Below are positions 18,002 to 26,202 of a stretch of 64,000 bases of DNA, piece after piece (the stretch's first letter is position 1; each line of letters begins with the position of its first letter). Under the pieces are notes generated by a model, which saw only the letters and a list, made by a program, of their open reading frames with translations, made no database searches and was not told where the DNA came from. The DNA lies in contig JBOEGJ010000009.1 in NCBI GenBank assembly GCA_050633365.1, forward strand, positions 1-64,000, given 5' to 3'. This stretch comes from Pseudomaricurvus sp050633365 (lineage in GTDB: Bacteria > Pseudomonadota > Gammaproteobacteria > Pseudomonadales > Cellvibrionaceae). A program made the translations under genes and the position numbers.

Positions 18002-18111
18002 GAATCTGGACTCGTTCTCTTGAGGCGATGGTACTCGAGGTATTAAGGCGTTAAACCGAAGTGCTTGAATACCAATTATAGGAGTAGGTTTAAGGGTTCT
18101 GTATTGAAAGT

Positions 18112-18128
18112 AACTTGTTTAGCAAGAC
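18112..18128. promoter_or_regulatory. Candidate third operator of the island regulon
   Basis: AACTTGTTTAGCAAGAC contains the perfect palindrome CTTG-TTTAG-CAAG and shares the pattern AACTTG-N6-AAGAC with the reverse complement of the receptor repeat at 12793-12810. It lies about 35 bases upstream of a TATAAT (18080-18075, minus strand) for the paaN-like operon. The match is short, so this is suggestive only. Confidence 0.4.
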
Positions 18129-18342
18129 TAACAAAGTGAGCAATGGGATTCAATCATCCTCGCGCTTTTTTGAAGAGTGTATTGCGCCTATGTGGCTGGT
18201 CTCGCTTACAGTATGTGGCTTGTAAAGTCTTGGGTGATTGAATTTAGCGTGTTGGGGCTGTCGCTCCGCAGGCTCAATATTGATATAAGTTTACTGATGG
18301 GTTTGAAGCAAAATGTGCTGTGTAATACAGCGACTTTTCCGT

Positions 18343-18348
18343 TAGAAT
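18343..18348 (+). promoter_or_regulatory. -10 element directly before the HxlR-type regulator start
   Basis: TAGAAT ends seven bases before the ATG at 18356, so transcription would begin at or beside the start codon. No ribosome site is present in CGCCGCT. The -35 is poor, but a palindrome CTGT-GTAAT-ACAG sits at that distance (18318-18330), possibly for autoregulation. Confidence 0.45.
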
Positions 18349-18355
18349 CGCCGCT

Positions 18356-19300
18356 ATGCAAATAGGCCATCAAATTCTGACCAATCCAGTGGCGCGCGGA
18401 CTCAATATCGTCGGCGACCGCTGGACTATCCTCATCATGCGAGACGCATTTCTTGGGCGTCAACGCTTCAGCGAATTTCGCACCAACACCGGAATTGCTC
18501 GCGGTACCTTGTCCAATCGACTCGAAGCTCTGGTTGCCGAGGGCTTGTTGTATAAGAAGCCTTATTCCGAAAGCCCGAAACGATTTGATTACAAACTCAC
18601 GGATAAAGGCTTATCACTGTACCCATGGGCACTGTTGATTTGGCAGTGGGAGTCCCGTTGGACGGATCACCAGGAGGCGGGTGTACCTAGCGTTCTGTGG
18701 CACGCGGTGGACGGCAGCCAGCACGAGCTGCAGCCTCAATGTGTGTGCCGGCATTGCCGGGAGCCGCTTCGCTACGACGACGTCAAAAGGGTTGTTACCG
18801 GTGACGGTTCCAGCGTGTCTGCTGATGAGGTGAGTGAGAAATTTGGTAATCAACGCCGCACTCGATCACAAGTGACTGCCGACGCAGACCATGCCCTCGG
18901 ACACATCATCGATATCATCGGTGATCGCTGGACTACGTTGATCTTGGCTGCGGCGTTCATTGGCTTGCGTCGTTACGACGACTTCCAGCAACAGCTTGGT
19001 ATCGCCACGAACATTTTGGCCGATCGCTTAAAGATGCTGTTACAGATGGAAGTCTTGGAGCGAAAAGAGTATCAGAGTAATCCTCCGCGCTACCAATATG
19101 AATTGACGGAAAAGGGTAAGTCTCTCTATCCGCAAACTATGGCGGTGCGGCAGTGGGTGCTGGATTGTTTGCCCGAAGCGATCCATCCGTTCAAGCTGGT
19201 GCACAAAAACTGCGGACAAGACCTTTCGGTCGATGTGGTCTGTGGCCATTGCCAGGAGAAACCCGGCGTGGGTAATGTGACCTTTGATCGCCACAGTTAA
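18356..19300 (+). CDS. Tandem-domain HxlR-type transcriptional regulator
   Basis: A 314-residue fusion of two HxlR-type winged-helix domains. The first (about 8-105) has VGDRWTILIMRDAFLG and LTDKGLSLYP; the second (about 182-272) has IGDRWTTLILAAAFIG and LTEKGKSLYP. Each is followed by a small metal-knuckle-like segment, with CRHC at 131-134 and CGHC at 296-299. Usual HxlR proteins are single domains of about 110-150 residues that dimerise; this one could bind DNA as an internal dimer. It is divergent from the paaN-like operon and is the obvious local regulator. It appears to have a leaderless mRNA. Effector and sign of control are unknown. Confidence 0.9.
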   Translation: MQIGHQILTNPVARGLNIVGDRWTILIMRDAFLGRQRFSEFRTNTGIARGTLSNRLEALVAEGLLYKKPYSESPKRFDYKLTDKGLSLYPWALLIWQWESRWTDHQEAGVPSVLWHAVDGSQHELQPQCVCRHCREPLRYDDVKRVVTGDGSSVSADEVSEKFGNQRRTRSQVTADADHALGHIIDIIGDRWTTLILAAAFIGLRRYDDFQQQLGIATNILADRLKMLLQMEVLERKEYQSNPPRYQYELTEKGKSLYPQTMAVRQWVLDCLPEAIHPFKLVHKNCGQDLSVDVVCGHCQEKPGVGNVTFDRHS

Positions 19301-19327
19301 GTGGCGATCAAAGCAAAGCCTTGGCTG

Positions 19328-19990
19328 CTAGCTGACAAACTGCACAGCAGTTTCTAAGTCTTCACGATCGGTTCGAGTTTTATTCACGTCGGCTTCCTCG
19401 TCGGCGTAACCAAACGACATTCCAAACAGAATTCCTCGCTCTTCTGGCAGGCCTAAAGCTTCACGTACAGGATCTGGGAATTGCCCCAGAGCGCCTTGCA
19501 TGCAGCTCGATAGACCATATTCGGTCAGCAATAGAGAAAGCGTTTGCGCGTAAATACCCATGTCCACGGCGCCCATGATGTTGAGATACTTGTCCATGGT
19601 GAAAAATACGGCGTGTGGTGCGTCGAAGAAGGTCCAATTGCGTACCATCGCCATTTGACGCGCTTGTTTGTCTTCGCGGGCGATACCCATGGAACTGTAG
19701 AGCGCATTGGCTGAACCAAATTGGCGGTCGCGGTGAATGCCATCGTAGCGAACGACCCAGTCAAAATCAGGGTTAGGGGTCGCACCCGACATCAGGTTGT
19801 TGATCAGCTTATCTTTGATTTCATCCTTTTTCGCGCCGGAGACCACGTAGGTCTGCCAAGGCTGAACGTTGCAGTTGGAAGGCGACAGCTGAGCATTGCT
19901 GAATATTTCTTGCAGAATCTCTTCTGGCACGGGCTTGTCTAGAAAGGCTCGGGTGGATACGCGTTTCTTTAAAGCATCAACTACAGACAT
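19328..19990 (-). CDS. Nitroreductase family FMN oxidoreductase
   Basis: FMN-dependent NAD(P)H oxidoreductase of the nitroreductase fold, 220 residues. KKRVSTRAFLDKPV (8-21) is the N-terminal FMN phosphate-binding Arg-Ser/Thr-Arg block, followed by LSPSNCNVQPW (about 38-48) and GLPEERGILFGMSFGY near the end. I start at the ATG at 19990, giving MSVVDALKKR; a longer frame to 20080 adds residues unlike the family. It is convergent with the regulator gene, 27 bases apart, and faces prfB across a 328-base gap. A role in the island is possible but not shown by sequence. Confidence 0.88.
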   Translation of the reverse strand: MSVVDALKKRVSTRAFLDKPVPEEILQEIFSNAQLSPSNCNVQPWQTYVVSGAKKDEIKDKLINNLMSGATPNPDFDWVVRYDGIHRDRQFGSANALYSSMGIAREDKQARQMAMVRNWTFFDAPHAVFFTMDKYLNIMGAVDMGIYAQTLSLLLTEYGLSSCMQGALGQFPDPVREALGLPEERGILFGMSFGYADEEADVNKTRTDREDLETAVQFVS

Positions 19991-20318
19991 AGGTTTTCTC
20001 GCTATTGGGTAAGTTCTTGGTGAGCATCGCCTTGGTGTTAAGTCGGCTAAAGCGTCAACTAAAGCGTTAAAGTGGACCAAGGAAAATCTGATGGCAGACT
20101 ATAACCGCCATGCTCCTGTAGGGGAAAGCCCTAAGGTGACAGGATTAATGATGATTTCGGCCAAATTACAGTGCTGAAGTGATGTGGGATGGGCAGTTTG
20201 ATCTACAGTGCCAAGCGCAAGGCCTATGCTGTGGCTGCGAGCTAGAGTTTAGGCGGGTGCTGCTGTACAATTCGCGCCTTAAAAATTTAGCCTGTAAATC
20301 GACCAGTTAAGGGATTTC
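19991..20318. other. Intergenic region between nitroreductase and prfB
   Basis: No gene seen. A TACAAT at 20266-20271, about 48 bases before the prfB start, is a plausible -10 for prfB, with no good -35. Upstream of the nitroreductase start (20050-20070) the motif CTAAAGCGT occurs twice in close succession, of unknown meaning. Confidence 0.45.
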
Positions 20319-21419
20319 ATGGAAGTCGCGCCACTCGTAAATGCATTGAAAGATCTCCAGGAACGCACCGACGTTCTTAGGGGGTACCTTTGACTACGCT
20401 CACAAGAAAGAGCAGCTGACCGAAGTTGAGCTTGAGCTAGCAGAGCCGTCGGTTTGGGATGATCCAGATCGCGCTCAGCAATTGGGTAAAGAGCGCTCCA
20501 ATTTGGAGGGCGTGGTGAAGACTATCGATGACCTCGATCAGGGCGTGGCGGATAACCGTGAATTGCTCGAGATGGCGGTTGAAGAAGATGATGAAGATAG
20601 CGTCGCCGAAGTCGAGACTGAGATCGAAGGCCTCAATGCGCATCTTGCAAAACTCGAGTTTCGCCGTATGTTTTCTGGCGAAATGGATCCCAATCACGCC
20701 TATCTCGAAATTCAATCTGGCTCTGGCGGTACCGAGGCTCAGGATTGGGCCGAAATGGTGTTGCGCATGTATCTGCGCTGGGGAGAGGCCAAGGGTTTCA
20801 AGACAACGCTGGAAGAGGCTTCAGCCGGAGATGTCGCCGGTATAAAAAGTGCCACTATTCGCTTTGAGGGCGAATACGCTTTCGGTTGGTTAAGAACCGA
20901 AACGGGTGTTCACCGCTTGGTGCGTAAATCGCCGTTTGATTCTGGTAATCGTCGCCACACGTCATTTTGTTCGGTGTTTGTCTCCCCTGAGATCGACGAC
21001 GACATAGAAATCGAAATCAACAAATCGGATGTTCGTGAAGATACTTACCGAGCCTCGGGCGCGGGTGGTCAGCACGNNACGTCAACAAAACCGATTCTGC
21101 GGTACGCTTGACTCACGAACCCAGCGGAATTGTTGCAGAATGTCAGAGTCAGCGCTCGCAGCATAAAAACCGCGATCAAGCTTGGAAGATGTTGCGCGCA
21201 AGAATGTATGAGCAAGAGATGCTCAAGCGCAATGCTGAAAAACAAGCGATGGAAGACAACAAGGCTGACATCGGTTGGGGCAGTCAAATTCGCTCCTATG
21301 TGTTAGATGATCAGCGAATTAAAGATCTTCGCACCAATGTTCAAACCAGCAACTGCGGTTCGGTCTTGGACGGTGACTTGGATCAGTTTATTGAGGCCAG
21401 CCTAAAAGCAGGGCTTTAA
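20319..21419 (+). CDS. prfB: Peptide chain release factor 2, programmed +1 frameshift; also broken by an NN assembly joint
   Basis: RF2 releases finished proteins at UGA and UAA. The ATG at 20319 opens a 24-codon leader ending CTT-TGA; a +1 slip into GAC gives DYAHKKEQL and the rest of the protein. The body carries the RF2 blocks SGSGGTEAQDW and GAGGQH, and ends LDQFIEASLKAGL. At 21077-21078 the sequence has NN flanked by a duplicated ACG; joining the flanks as CACGTCAAC restores GGQHVNKTDSAVRLTH, so the second frame break is an artefact. lysS follows 108 bases later, a conserved pairing. The true gene is almost certainly intact at about 365 codons. Confidence 0.95.
20379..20394 (+). promoter_or_regulatory. 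prfB programmed +1 frameshift site
   Basis: AGGGGGTACCTTTGAC is nearly identical to the E. coli site: an internal Shine-Dalgarno-like AGGGGG (20379-20384), the slippery CTT (20388-20390) and the in-frame TGA (20391-20393) followed by C. Low RF2 lets ribosomes slip, so RF2 controls its own level. Confidence 0.95.
21077..21078. other. Assembly joint (NN) inside prfB
   Basis: Two unknown bases are flanked by the same three bases, ACG on each side. Removing NN and one ACG (five bases) restores the RF2 reading frame at the catalytic GGQ motif. It is a scaffold joint, not a mutation. Confidence 0.93.
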
Positions 21420-21527
21420 CTAAAACTAAAAAATTGAGTGCAAGTCAGAGTATCTTTGACTGCACGATTTGAATGGCAACGAGTGGCGGATTTATCGCGC
21501 CAACAATCAGCATCAAGCGAGTAAACC

Positions 21528-23035
21528 ATGAGCAACAATCAACAGCCGCAAGACGAGAACAAGTTAATCGCCGTCCGTCGTGAAAAGTTAGCGAATTTGC
21601 GCGAGCAAGAGGGTTCCACTTTTCCGAATGACTTTCGTCCTTCTCACAAAAGCCAAGCGCTGAAAGACGAATTCGGTGAAGAAACCAAAGAGGCACTAGA
21701 GGCCTTGGGCAAAGTGGTTAGTGTTGCCGGTCGTGTCGTGGCAATGCGCGGCGCATTTTTGGCGATTCAAGACGTAGCGGGTCGCATGCAGTTGTATGTG
21801 TCNNGTCTAAGCCCGCGCGACCTTTTGCGAAAAAACTCGATTTGGGTGACATTGTTGGTGTGACTGGCGAGCTGCATAAATCCGGTAAAGGTGATTTGTA
21901 TGTGCAAATGGATGAGCCGGTACTGCTCACCAAATCTCTGCGACCTCTGCCCGATAAATTTCATGGCTTAGCCGATCAAGAGATGCGTTATCGCCAGCGC
22001 TATGTGGACTTGATCGCCAACCCTGAGGTGCGCGATACCTTCCGATTACGTTCACAAATTGTTGCCTTTATTCGCAACTACCTAAACGGTAAAGACTTCT
22101 TGGAAGTTGAAACACCGATGCTGCAAGCCATTCCTGGTGGTGCCAGTGCGCGTCCTTTTGTGACCCATCACAATGCGCTGGATATCGACATGTACTTGCG
22201 AATTGCGCCTGAGCTGTACCTGAAGCGATTGGTGGTTGGCGGATTTGATCGTGTTTACGAAATTAACCGCAACTTCCGCAACGAAGGCTTGTCGACTCGT
22301 CACAACCCTGAGTTCACCATGTTGGAGTTCTATCAAGCCTACGCGGACTTTAACGACTTGATGGATTTGACCGAAGATATGTTACGCCAGTTGTGTGAGC
22401 AAGTGATCGGAACTACCGAAATTCGCAGCACCGTTAAAAACGGCGAAGGCGAAGTGACTTCTGAAACCGTTTACGACTTTACCAAGCCTTTCACCCGCAT
22501 CAGCGTTTTTGATTCTATTCTGCACTACAACCCTAAATTGGCGGCTGCCGACATCGATAATATCGATAGCGCTCGCAAGGTTGCCGAAGATCTTGGCATT
22601 CCAATGAAAGACTCTTGGGGCTTGGGCAAGGTTCAAATCGAAATTTTCGAGAAAACGGTTGAGGATCGCTTGAGTGATCCAACCTTCATTACCGAGTACC
22701 CAACCGAGGTCTCTCCACTGGCGCGTCGTAACGATGACAATCCGTTTGTCACCGATCGCTTTGAGTTTTTTGTGGGCGGCCGTGAAATTGCCAACGGTTT
22801 CTCCGAGCTTAATGATGCCGAAGATCAAGCGGAGCGATTCCAGGCGCAGGTTGCCGAAAAAGATTCCGGCGATGACGAAGCCATGCATTTTGATGCCGAC
22901 TATGTTCGCGCTTTGGAATACGGTTTGCCGCCAACCGCAGGGCAGGGCATCGGCATCGATAGATTGGTCATGCTATTGACCGATTCACCGTCGATACGAG
23001 ATGTGTTGTTGTTCCCGGCGATGCGTCCGGAGTAA
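21528..23035 (+). CDS. lysS: Lysyl-tRNA synthetase (class II), interrupted by an NN assembly joint
   Basis: Charges tRNA-Lys. The N-terminal anticodon-binding OB domain ends GRMQLYV, where NN at 21803-21804 breaks the frame. Merging the duplicated GTC around it gives YVSKPARPFAKKLDLGDIVGV, as in other LysRS, so the gene is intact in reality (about 500 residues). Class II motif 2 is seen as RNFRNEGLSTRHNPEFTMLE and motif 3 as GIGIDRLVMLLTD, ending LLFPAMRPE. The start MSNNQQPQDENKL is the usual form. It sits downstream of prfB as in most gammaproteobacteria and is followed by a terminator. Confidence 0.95.
21803..21804. other. Assembly joint (NN) inside lysS
   Basis: NN is flanked by GTC on both sides; collapsing NN and one GTC restores the LysRS frame. 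Together with the joint at 21077 it brackets a 724-base piece that was placed between two larger contigs. Confidence 0.93.
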
Positions 23036-23043
23036 GATAAAAG

Positions 23044-23069
23044 TCCTCGCTTAGGCGGGGATTTTTTTT
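23044..23069 (+). terminator. Rho-independent terminator after lysS
   Basis: A TCCTCGC/GCGGGGA stem with one G-T pair and a short TTAG loop is followed by eight T residues. It starts 9 bases past the lysS stop. Confidence 0.85.
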
Positions 23070-23121
23070 GTCTGTCAAAAGACAAAGCGCTACAGGAAAA
23101 AGCGGGAAACGGAATTTGTCT

Positions 23122-23526
23122 ATGAAAGTGTTGCAGCTGTTGTGGGGTGGCTTGATTGTCATCGGTTTCTTGTTGAGCGGAGTTTATATGAGTCATGTTA
23201 TTGATCCTGATGACGACTTATCTCTGATCAGCATGACTTACCGGGCCAATCATATCTATTGGTTGATGTCCGGTTTGGTAGTTATTACTTGGGCGCAACG
23301 CTCGAGGGTGTGCGAGTTCTCGTGGTGTCTTTGGATGAACCGTGTAGCAGGCTTAATGATTTGTGTTGCGCCAGTGTTACTCGCGGCTGGCTTTGTTTTG
23401 GATGCTGGCAACCTTGAGAGTGATCGCTTGTGGACGTTTTATGGCGTGATCTTGGTGTTCGCAGGTATTATGTTGTCTTTTTTGTCGACGCTAATAGAAG
23501 CGCTAGTTGCTCGACAAGTCGGATAG
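23122..23526 (+). CDS. Hypothetical four-helix inner membrane protein
   Basis: A 134-residue protein with four predicted membrane helices at about 4-26, 50-64, 77-94 and 105-122, and little soluble sequence apart from a DPDDD loop after helix 1. I do not recognise the family. I start at the ATG at 23122 (MKVLQLLW); a longer frame from 23068 begins with TTG inside the lysS terminator T tract and is unlikely. A thioesterase gene follows 27 bases later on the same strand, so the two may be cotranscribed. Confidence 0.65.
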   Translation: MKVLQLLWGGLIVIGFLLSGVYMSHVIDPDDDLSLISMTYRANHIYWLMSGLVVITWAQRSRVCEFSWCLWMNRVAGLMICVAPVLLAAGFVLDAGNLESDRLWTFYGVILVFAGIMLSFLSTLIEALVARQVG

Positions 23527-23553
23527 TTATTGCAGAAATTATAAGAGGTACTC

Positions 23554-24351
23554 ATGGCCATGGGGTTATTTGATCAAACCACACAAATCGAACGTATAGC
23601 GGACAATCGCTGGCAAGCCCAGCTGTCTGAGCATTGGTGCGTTGGGCCGGTTCCCAATGGCGGCTATCTATTGACAATTGTCGGCAGGGCGCTTAGCGAG
23701 GCGCTCGAGCATGTTGATCCGTCGACTTTGAATGCCTTTTATCTGGCGCCGACTCATGTTGGTCCCTGCGAAATCGAAGTCGAGCTGCTGCGCAAAGGCG
23801 GGTCGACAAGTTTCGCAATGGCTCGGTTATTTCAGGATGACGAGCTTAAAATTCAAGTGACCGCCGCTTACACCGACCTAGATCGAGCTCAGGGTGAAAC
23901 TCAGCTGTTGATGCTGCCGCCGGAAGTCCCCAGTTTCGACCAGTGCGCTGAGCTGCCCATCAACGACTTCATTGCTATCACCAAGCAAACCCATCAGCGA
24001 GTGGTGCCAGGCCAGGAAAAAAGCATGATGGGTGAGCCTCAAGGTGGAGGAGAGTGGCTCGGTTGGCTCGATTTTCGTGATGAGAATCCTGTTGATCTAT
24101 TCTCGTTGCTGTACTTTTGCGACGCATTCCCGCCACCCGCGTTCACGCTTTATGGCCCAACGGGATGGGTGCCAACTCTCGACCTATCTGTACAGGTGAG
24201 AGCCAAGCCCTGCGCTGGCCCGCTAATGTGTCGTTTTAGCTCTAAAGCCTTGATTGACGGCACTTTGGAAGAGGATGGCGTGCTCTGGGACAGTAGCGGT
24301 AAATTGGTGCTCATGAGTCGCCAAACCGCCAAGTTTCGTCTGCCAAGATAG
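23554..24351 (+). CDS. Acyl-CoA thioesterase-like protein (double hotdog fold)
   Basis: A 265-residue protein matching the TesB-like thioesterase group with two hotdog domains. The N-terminal half has WCVGPVPNGGYLLTIVGRAL (about 28-47), the characteristic NGGY turn and following helix; the C-terminal half has PTGWVPTLDLSVQVRAKP, matching the second hotdog strand set. The expected role is hydrolysis of medium or long acyl-CoA in the cytoplasm. There is a TAAGAGG ribosome site before the ATG. The neighbours give no pathway hint. Confident at family level only. Confidence 0.8.
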   Translation: MAMGLFDQTTQIERIADNRWQAQLSEHWCVGPVPNGGYLLTIVGRALSEALEHVDPSTLNAFYLAPTHVGPCEIEVELLRKGGSTSFAMARLFQDDELKIQVTAAYTDLDRAQGETQLLMLPPEVPSFDQCAELPINDFIAITKQTHQRVVPGQEKSMMGEPQGGGEWLGWLDFRDENPVDLFSLLYFCDAFPPPAFTLYGPTGWVPTLDLSVQVRAKPCAGPLMCRFSSKALIDGTLEEDGVLWDSSGKLVLMSRQTAKFRLPR

Positions 24352-24408
24352 TTTAGCCTATGGCTCAGTGACGTCATCGGTGCGTAATGATTATATAGTA
24401 ACTGCACG

Positions 24409-24474
24409 ATGACTATATGGCGACTACACAGCGACTACACAGCGACTAAGCCGCGACTACGCAGCTACTACAGA
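24409..24474. repeat. Degenerate 11-bp tandem repeat, six copies
   Basis: Six consecutive 11-base units, the best two being identical GCGACTACACA at 24420-24430 and 24431-24441. The outer units (ATGACTATATG, GCGACTAAGCC, GCGACTACGCA, GCTACTACAGA) are more diverged but keep GACTA or CTACTA. It lies between the thioesterase gene and an unrecognised gene. Confidence 0.8.
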
Positions 24475-24571
24475 GTCGGCTATTATTTGATCATGGTCAT
24501 TAATGGGCGATGGCGTATAATGCTTCAACATCATGGATGATTTGAATGCACTGAGTTAACGAGGATGGGGT

Positions 24572-25267
24572 ATGTGGGGTTACGATCGATCGACCGACAG
24601 TGATCTTGTGCCATATAAAACACAGGATGAACACTTCGAACTGTTTTGCATGGTTCTCGAAAGAGGTTTTGCCATTCATACCGGCCAGAGTGACCGCTTG
24701 GTGGTCGAATTTAAGCTCACAGATACTGGGTCTCGGCGCTATCTGCCTCGGGTAAATCCCAAAAGCGGTGTGAGTTTTCGGATCCCAGAGAGTTGGTTAA
24801 AACCCTGCGATCTGTATCTCCATTACGACCCCTCAAGCGATACGGATATTCCCGAACTGGCTTACTTTAAGCCGGATCAAAATATTTTTGTGCCTTACGA
24901 TTACGAAAACGAAAACCTCTTTGAAACCGATAGCGGAAAGCCTCACATTCCTGTGGTGAAGCTGTCGACCCTACGGGGTCTGCACTACATCAAGGATATC
25001 GCCTGTTTGCAGATGTTTGAATTGGATTTCGATAAGCTATTTGACGCTGATCCGGCCTTAGCCGATCAGGTAAAGGATGTTTTGGCTCGTAAAATGAGTC
25101 GCTTTGTGGAGTTCTCGCACCCCTGGGTACAGGCCAATCACGCTGAGCGTGTCGCTCAGCAGTATCTCGACAACTACTCTTCAAGAAATGGCGGCGACTC
25201 AGCCCCCAAGCGCGCAGCGAGTCAGCCTGGCGACAATAGCGATGGCCCATTTATGGGTTGGGATTAA
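24572..25267 (+). CDS. Hypothetical protein, 231 residues, family not recognised
   Basis: I cannot assign this protein. It is acidic, soluble-looking, without signal peptide or membrane segments, rich in Asp, Tyr and Phe in the first two thirds (blocks such as YLHYDPSS and VPYDYENENLF), with a helical, charged segment at about 160-205 and a disordered Ser/Gly/Asp tail ending FMGWD. A GAGGATGGGG ribosome site precedes the ATG. It stands alone between a tandem repeat and the convergent fpr gene. The length and composition make a real gene likely. Confidence 0.65.
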   Translation: MWGYDRSTDSDLVPYKTQDEHFELFCMVLERGFAIHTGQSDRLVVEFKLTDTGSRRYLPRVNPKSGVSFRIPESWLKPCDLYLHYDPSSDTDIPELAYFKPDQNIFVPYDYENENLFETDSGKPHIPVVKLSTLRGLHYIKDIACLQMFELDFDKLFDADPALADQVKDVLARKMSRFVEFSHPWVQANHAERVAQQYLDNYSSRNGGDSAPKRAASQPGDNSDGPFMGWD

Positions 25268-25286
25268 CAATCCGCTATTGTTAGCA

Positions 25287-26060
25287 TCACTTTTCAACAA
25301 AAGCTCTCTCGATGACGTAGTGCGCTTGGTGTCCATGCCGGGACTCGCTAAAACCTTGCTGATCTAACCACTGGCAGGTGTCTTTCAGCATCGCCGGGCT
25401 TCCGCATACCATAAAGCGATCATGTTCCGGATCTATCTCGTTGAGGCCCAAAGCTCTAGGCAACTGACCTGAGGCCAATTGCTCGGTGATCCGACCTTGA
25501 TTTTGGTAGGGCTCACGAGTCACCGTGGGATAGTAGATGAGCTTTTCTGCAATTACATCGCCTAGATACTCATCGCTAGGGAGTTGCTTCAAAATAACGT
25601 CTTGATAGGCGAGCTCAGACACAGTGCGAACACCGTGGGTGAGAATTACTTTGTCAAAGCGTTCGTACACCTCTGGATCTCGAATGATACTCATAAAGGG
25701 CGCTAGCCCCGTGCCAGTGCTGATTAGGTACAGGTTTTTACCGGGTAAAAGATGATCGGCAATTAGGGTTCCCGTTGGTTTCGTGCTCACCAAAATCGGG
25801 TCGCCTACCTGTATGTTTTGCAGATGAGAGGTGAGCGGGCCGTCCGGTACCTTGATACTAAAGAACTCGAGTTCCTCGTCGTAATTGGCGCTGGCGATAC
25901 TGTATGCACGCATCAGCGGTTTGCCTTCGATCTCAAGTCCCATCATTACAAAGTGGCCATTTTCAAATTTCAGTCCCGCATTGCGACTGGTTTTGAAGCT
26001 AAATAAGGTGTCGTTCCAATGACGAACATCGGTAACAGTTTCAGTAATGACTTTGGCCAT
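25287..26060 (-). CDS. fpr: Ferredoxin--NADP reductase
   Basis: FAD-dependent reductase moving electrons between NADPH and ferredoxin or flavodoxin, used for Fe-S cluster care and oxidative stress. The FAD-binding motif is RAYSIAS (about 51-57), the NADP-binding glycine motif STGTGLAPFMS, and the C-terminal domain has FMVCGSPAML and ends AFVEK, as in Pseudomonas FprA. I start at the ATG at 26060 (MAKVITETV, 257 residues), with GGAA seven bases upstream; a TTG at 26072 is less likely. It is divergent from a LysR gene, matching the fpr-finR pair of pseudomonads. Confidence 0.93.
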   Translation of the reverse strand: MAKVITETVTDVRHWNDTLFSFKTSRNAGLKFENGHFVMMGLEIEGKPLMRAYSIASANYDEELEFFSIKVPDGPLTSHLQNIQVGDPILVSTKPTGTLIADHLLPGKNLYLISTGTGLAPFMSIIRDPEVYERFDKVILTHGVRTVSELAYQDVILKQLPSDEYLGDVIAEKLIYYPTVTREPYQNQGRITEQLASGQLPRALGLNEIDPEHDRFMVCGSPAMLKDTCQWLDQQGFSESRHGHQAHYVIERAFVEK

Positions 26061-26138
26061 GGCGAGTTCCAACGAATCGATAGGTGTTTAAAAGTTGCAA
26101 CTAGGATAGGGCTCGACTAGCATATCTGTAAAACAACT

Positions 26139-26171
26139 TAATTGATCAAGTGTTATCTGATTTATCAATTA
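26139..26171. promoter_or_regulatory. Inverted repeat in the fpr-LysR intergenic region
   Basis: TAATTGAT (26139-26146) and its exact complement ATCAATTA (26164-26171) are separated by 17 bases, centred near 26155 between the two divergent starts. A LysR-type regulator dimer or tetramer could bind here to control both genes. A prediction from symmetry only. Confidence 0.4.
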
Positions 26172-26202
26172 GTGATTGGCACTCCAATCTTGGTGAGGTT
26201 CT

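Larger units (their letters stand above)
18002..18355. other. Divergent control region between the paaN-like gene and the HxlR-type regulator
   Basis: These 354 bases contain no convincing gene. They hold a TATAAT on the minus strand (18080-18075) about 75 bases before the paaN-like start, a CTTG-N5-CAAG palindrome at 18114-18126, a second palindrome CTGT-GTAAT-ACAG at 18318-18330, and a TAGAAT just before the regulator start. Confidence 0.55.

Noticed and set aside
20319..21419. prfB and lysS as pseudogenes
   Set aside because: The first break is the programmed frameshift, and the later ones are NN joints with duplicated edges; merging the flanks restores both proteins.
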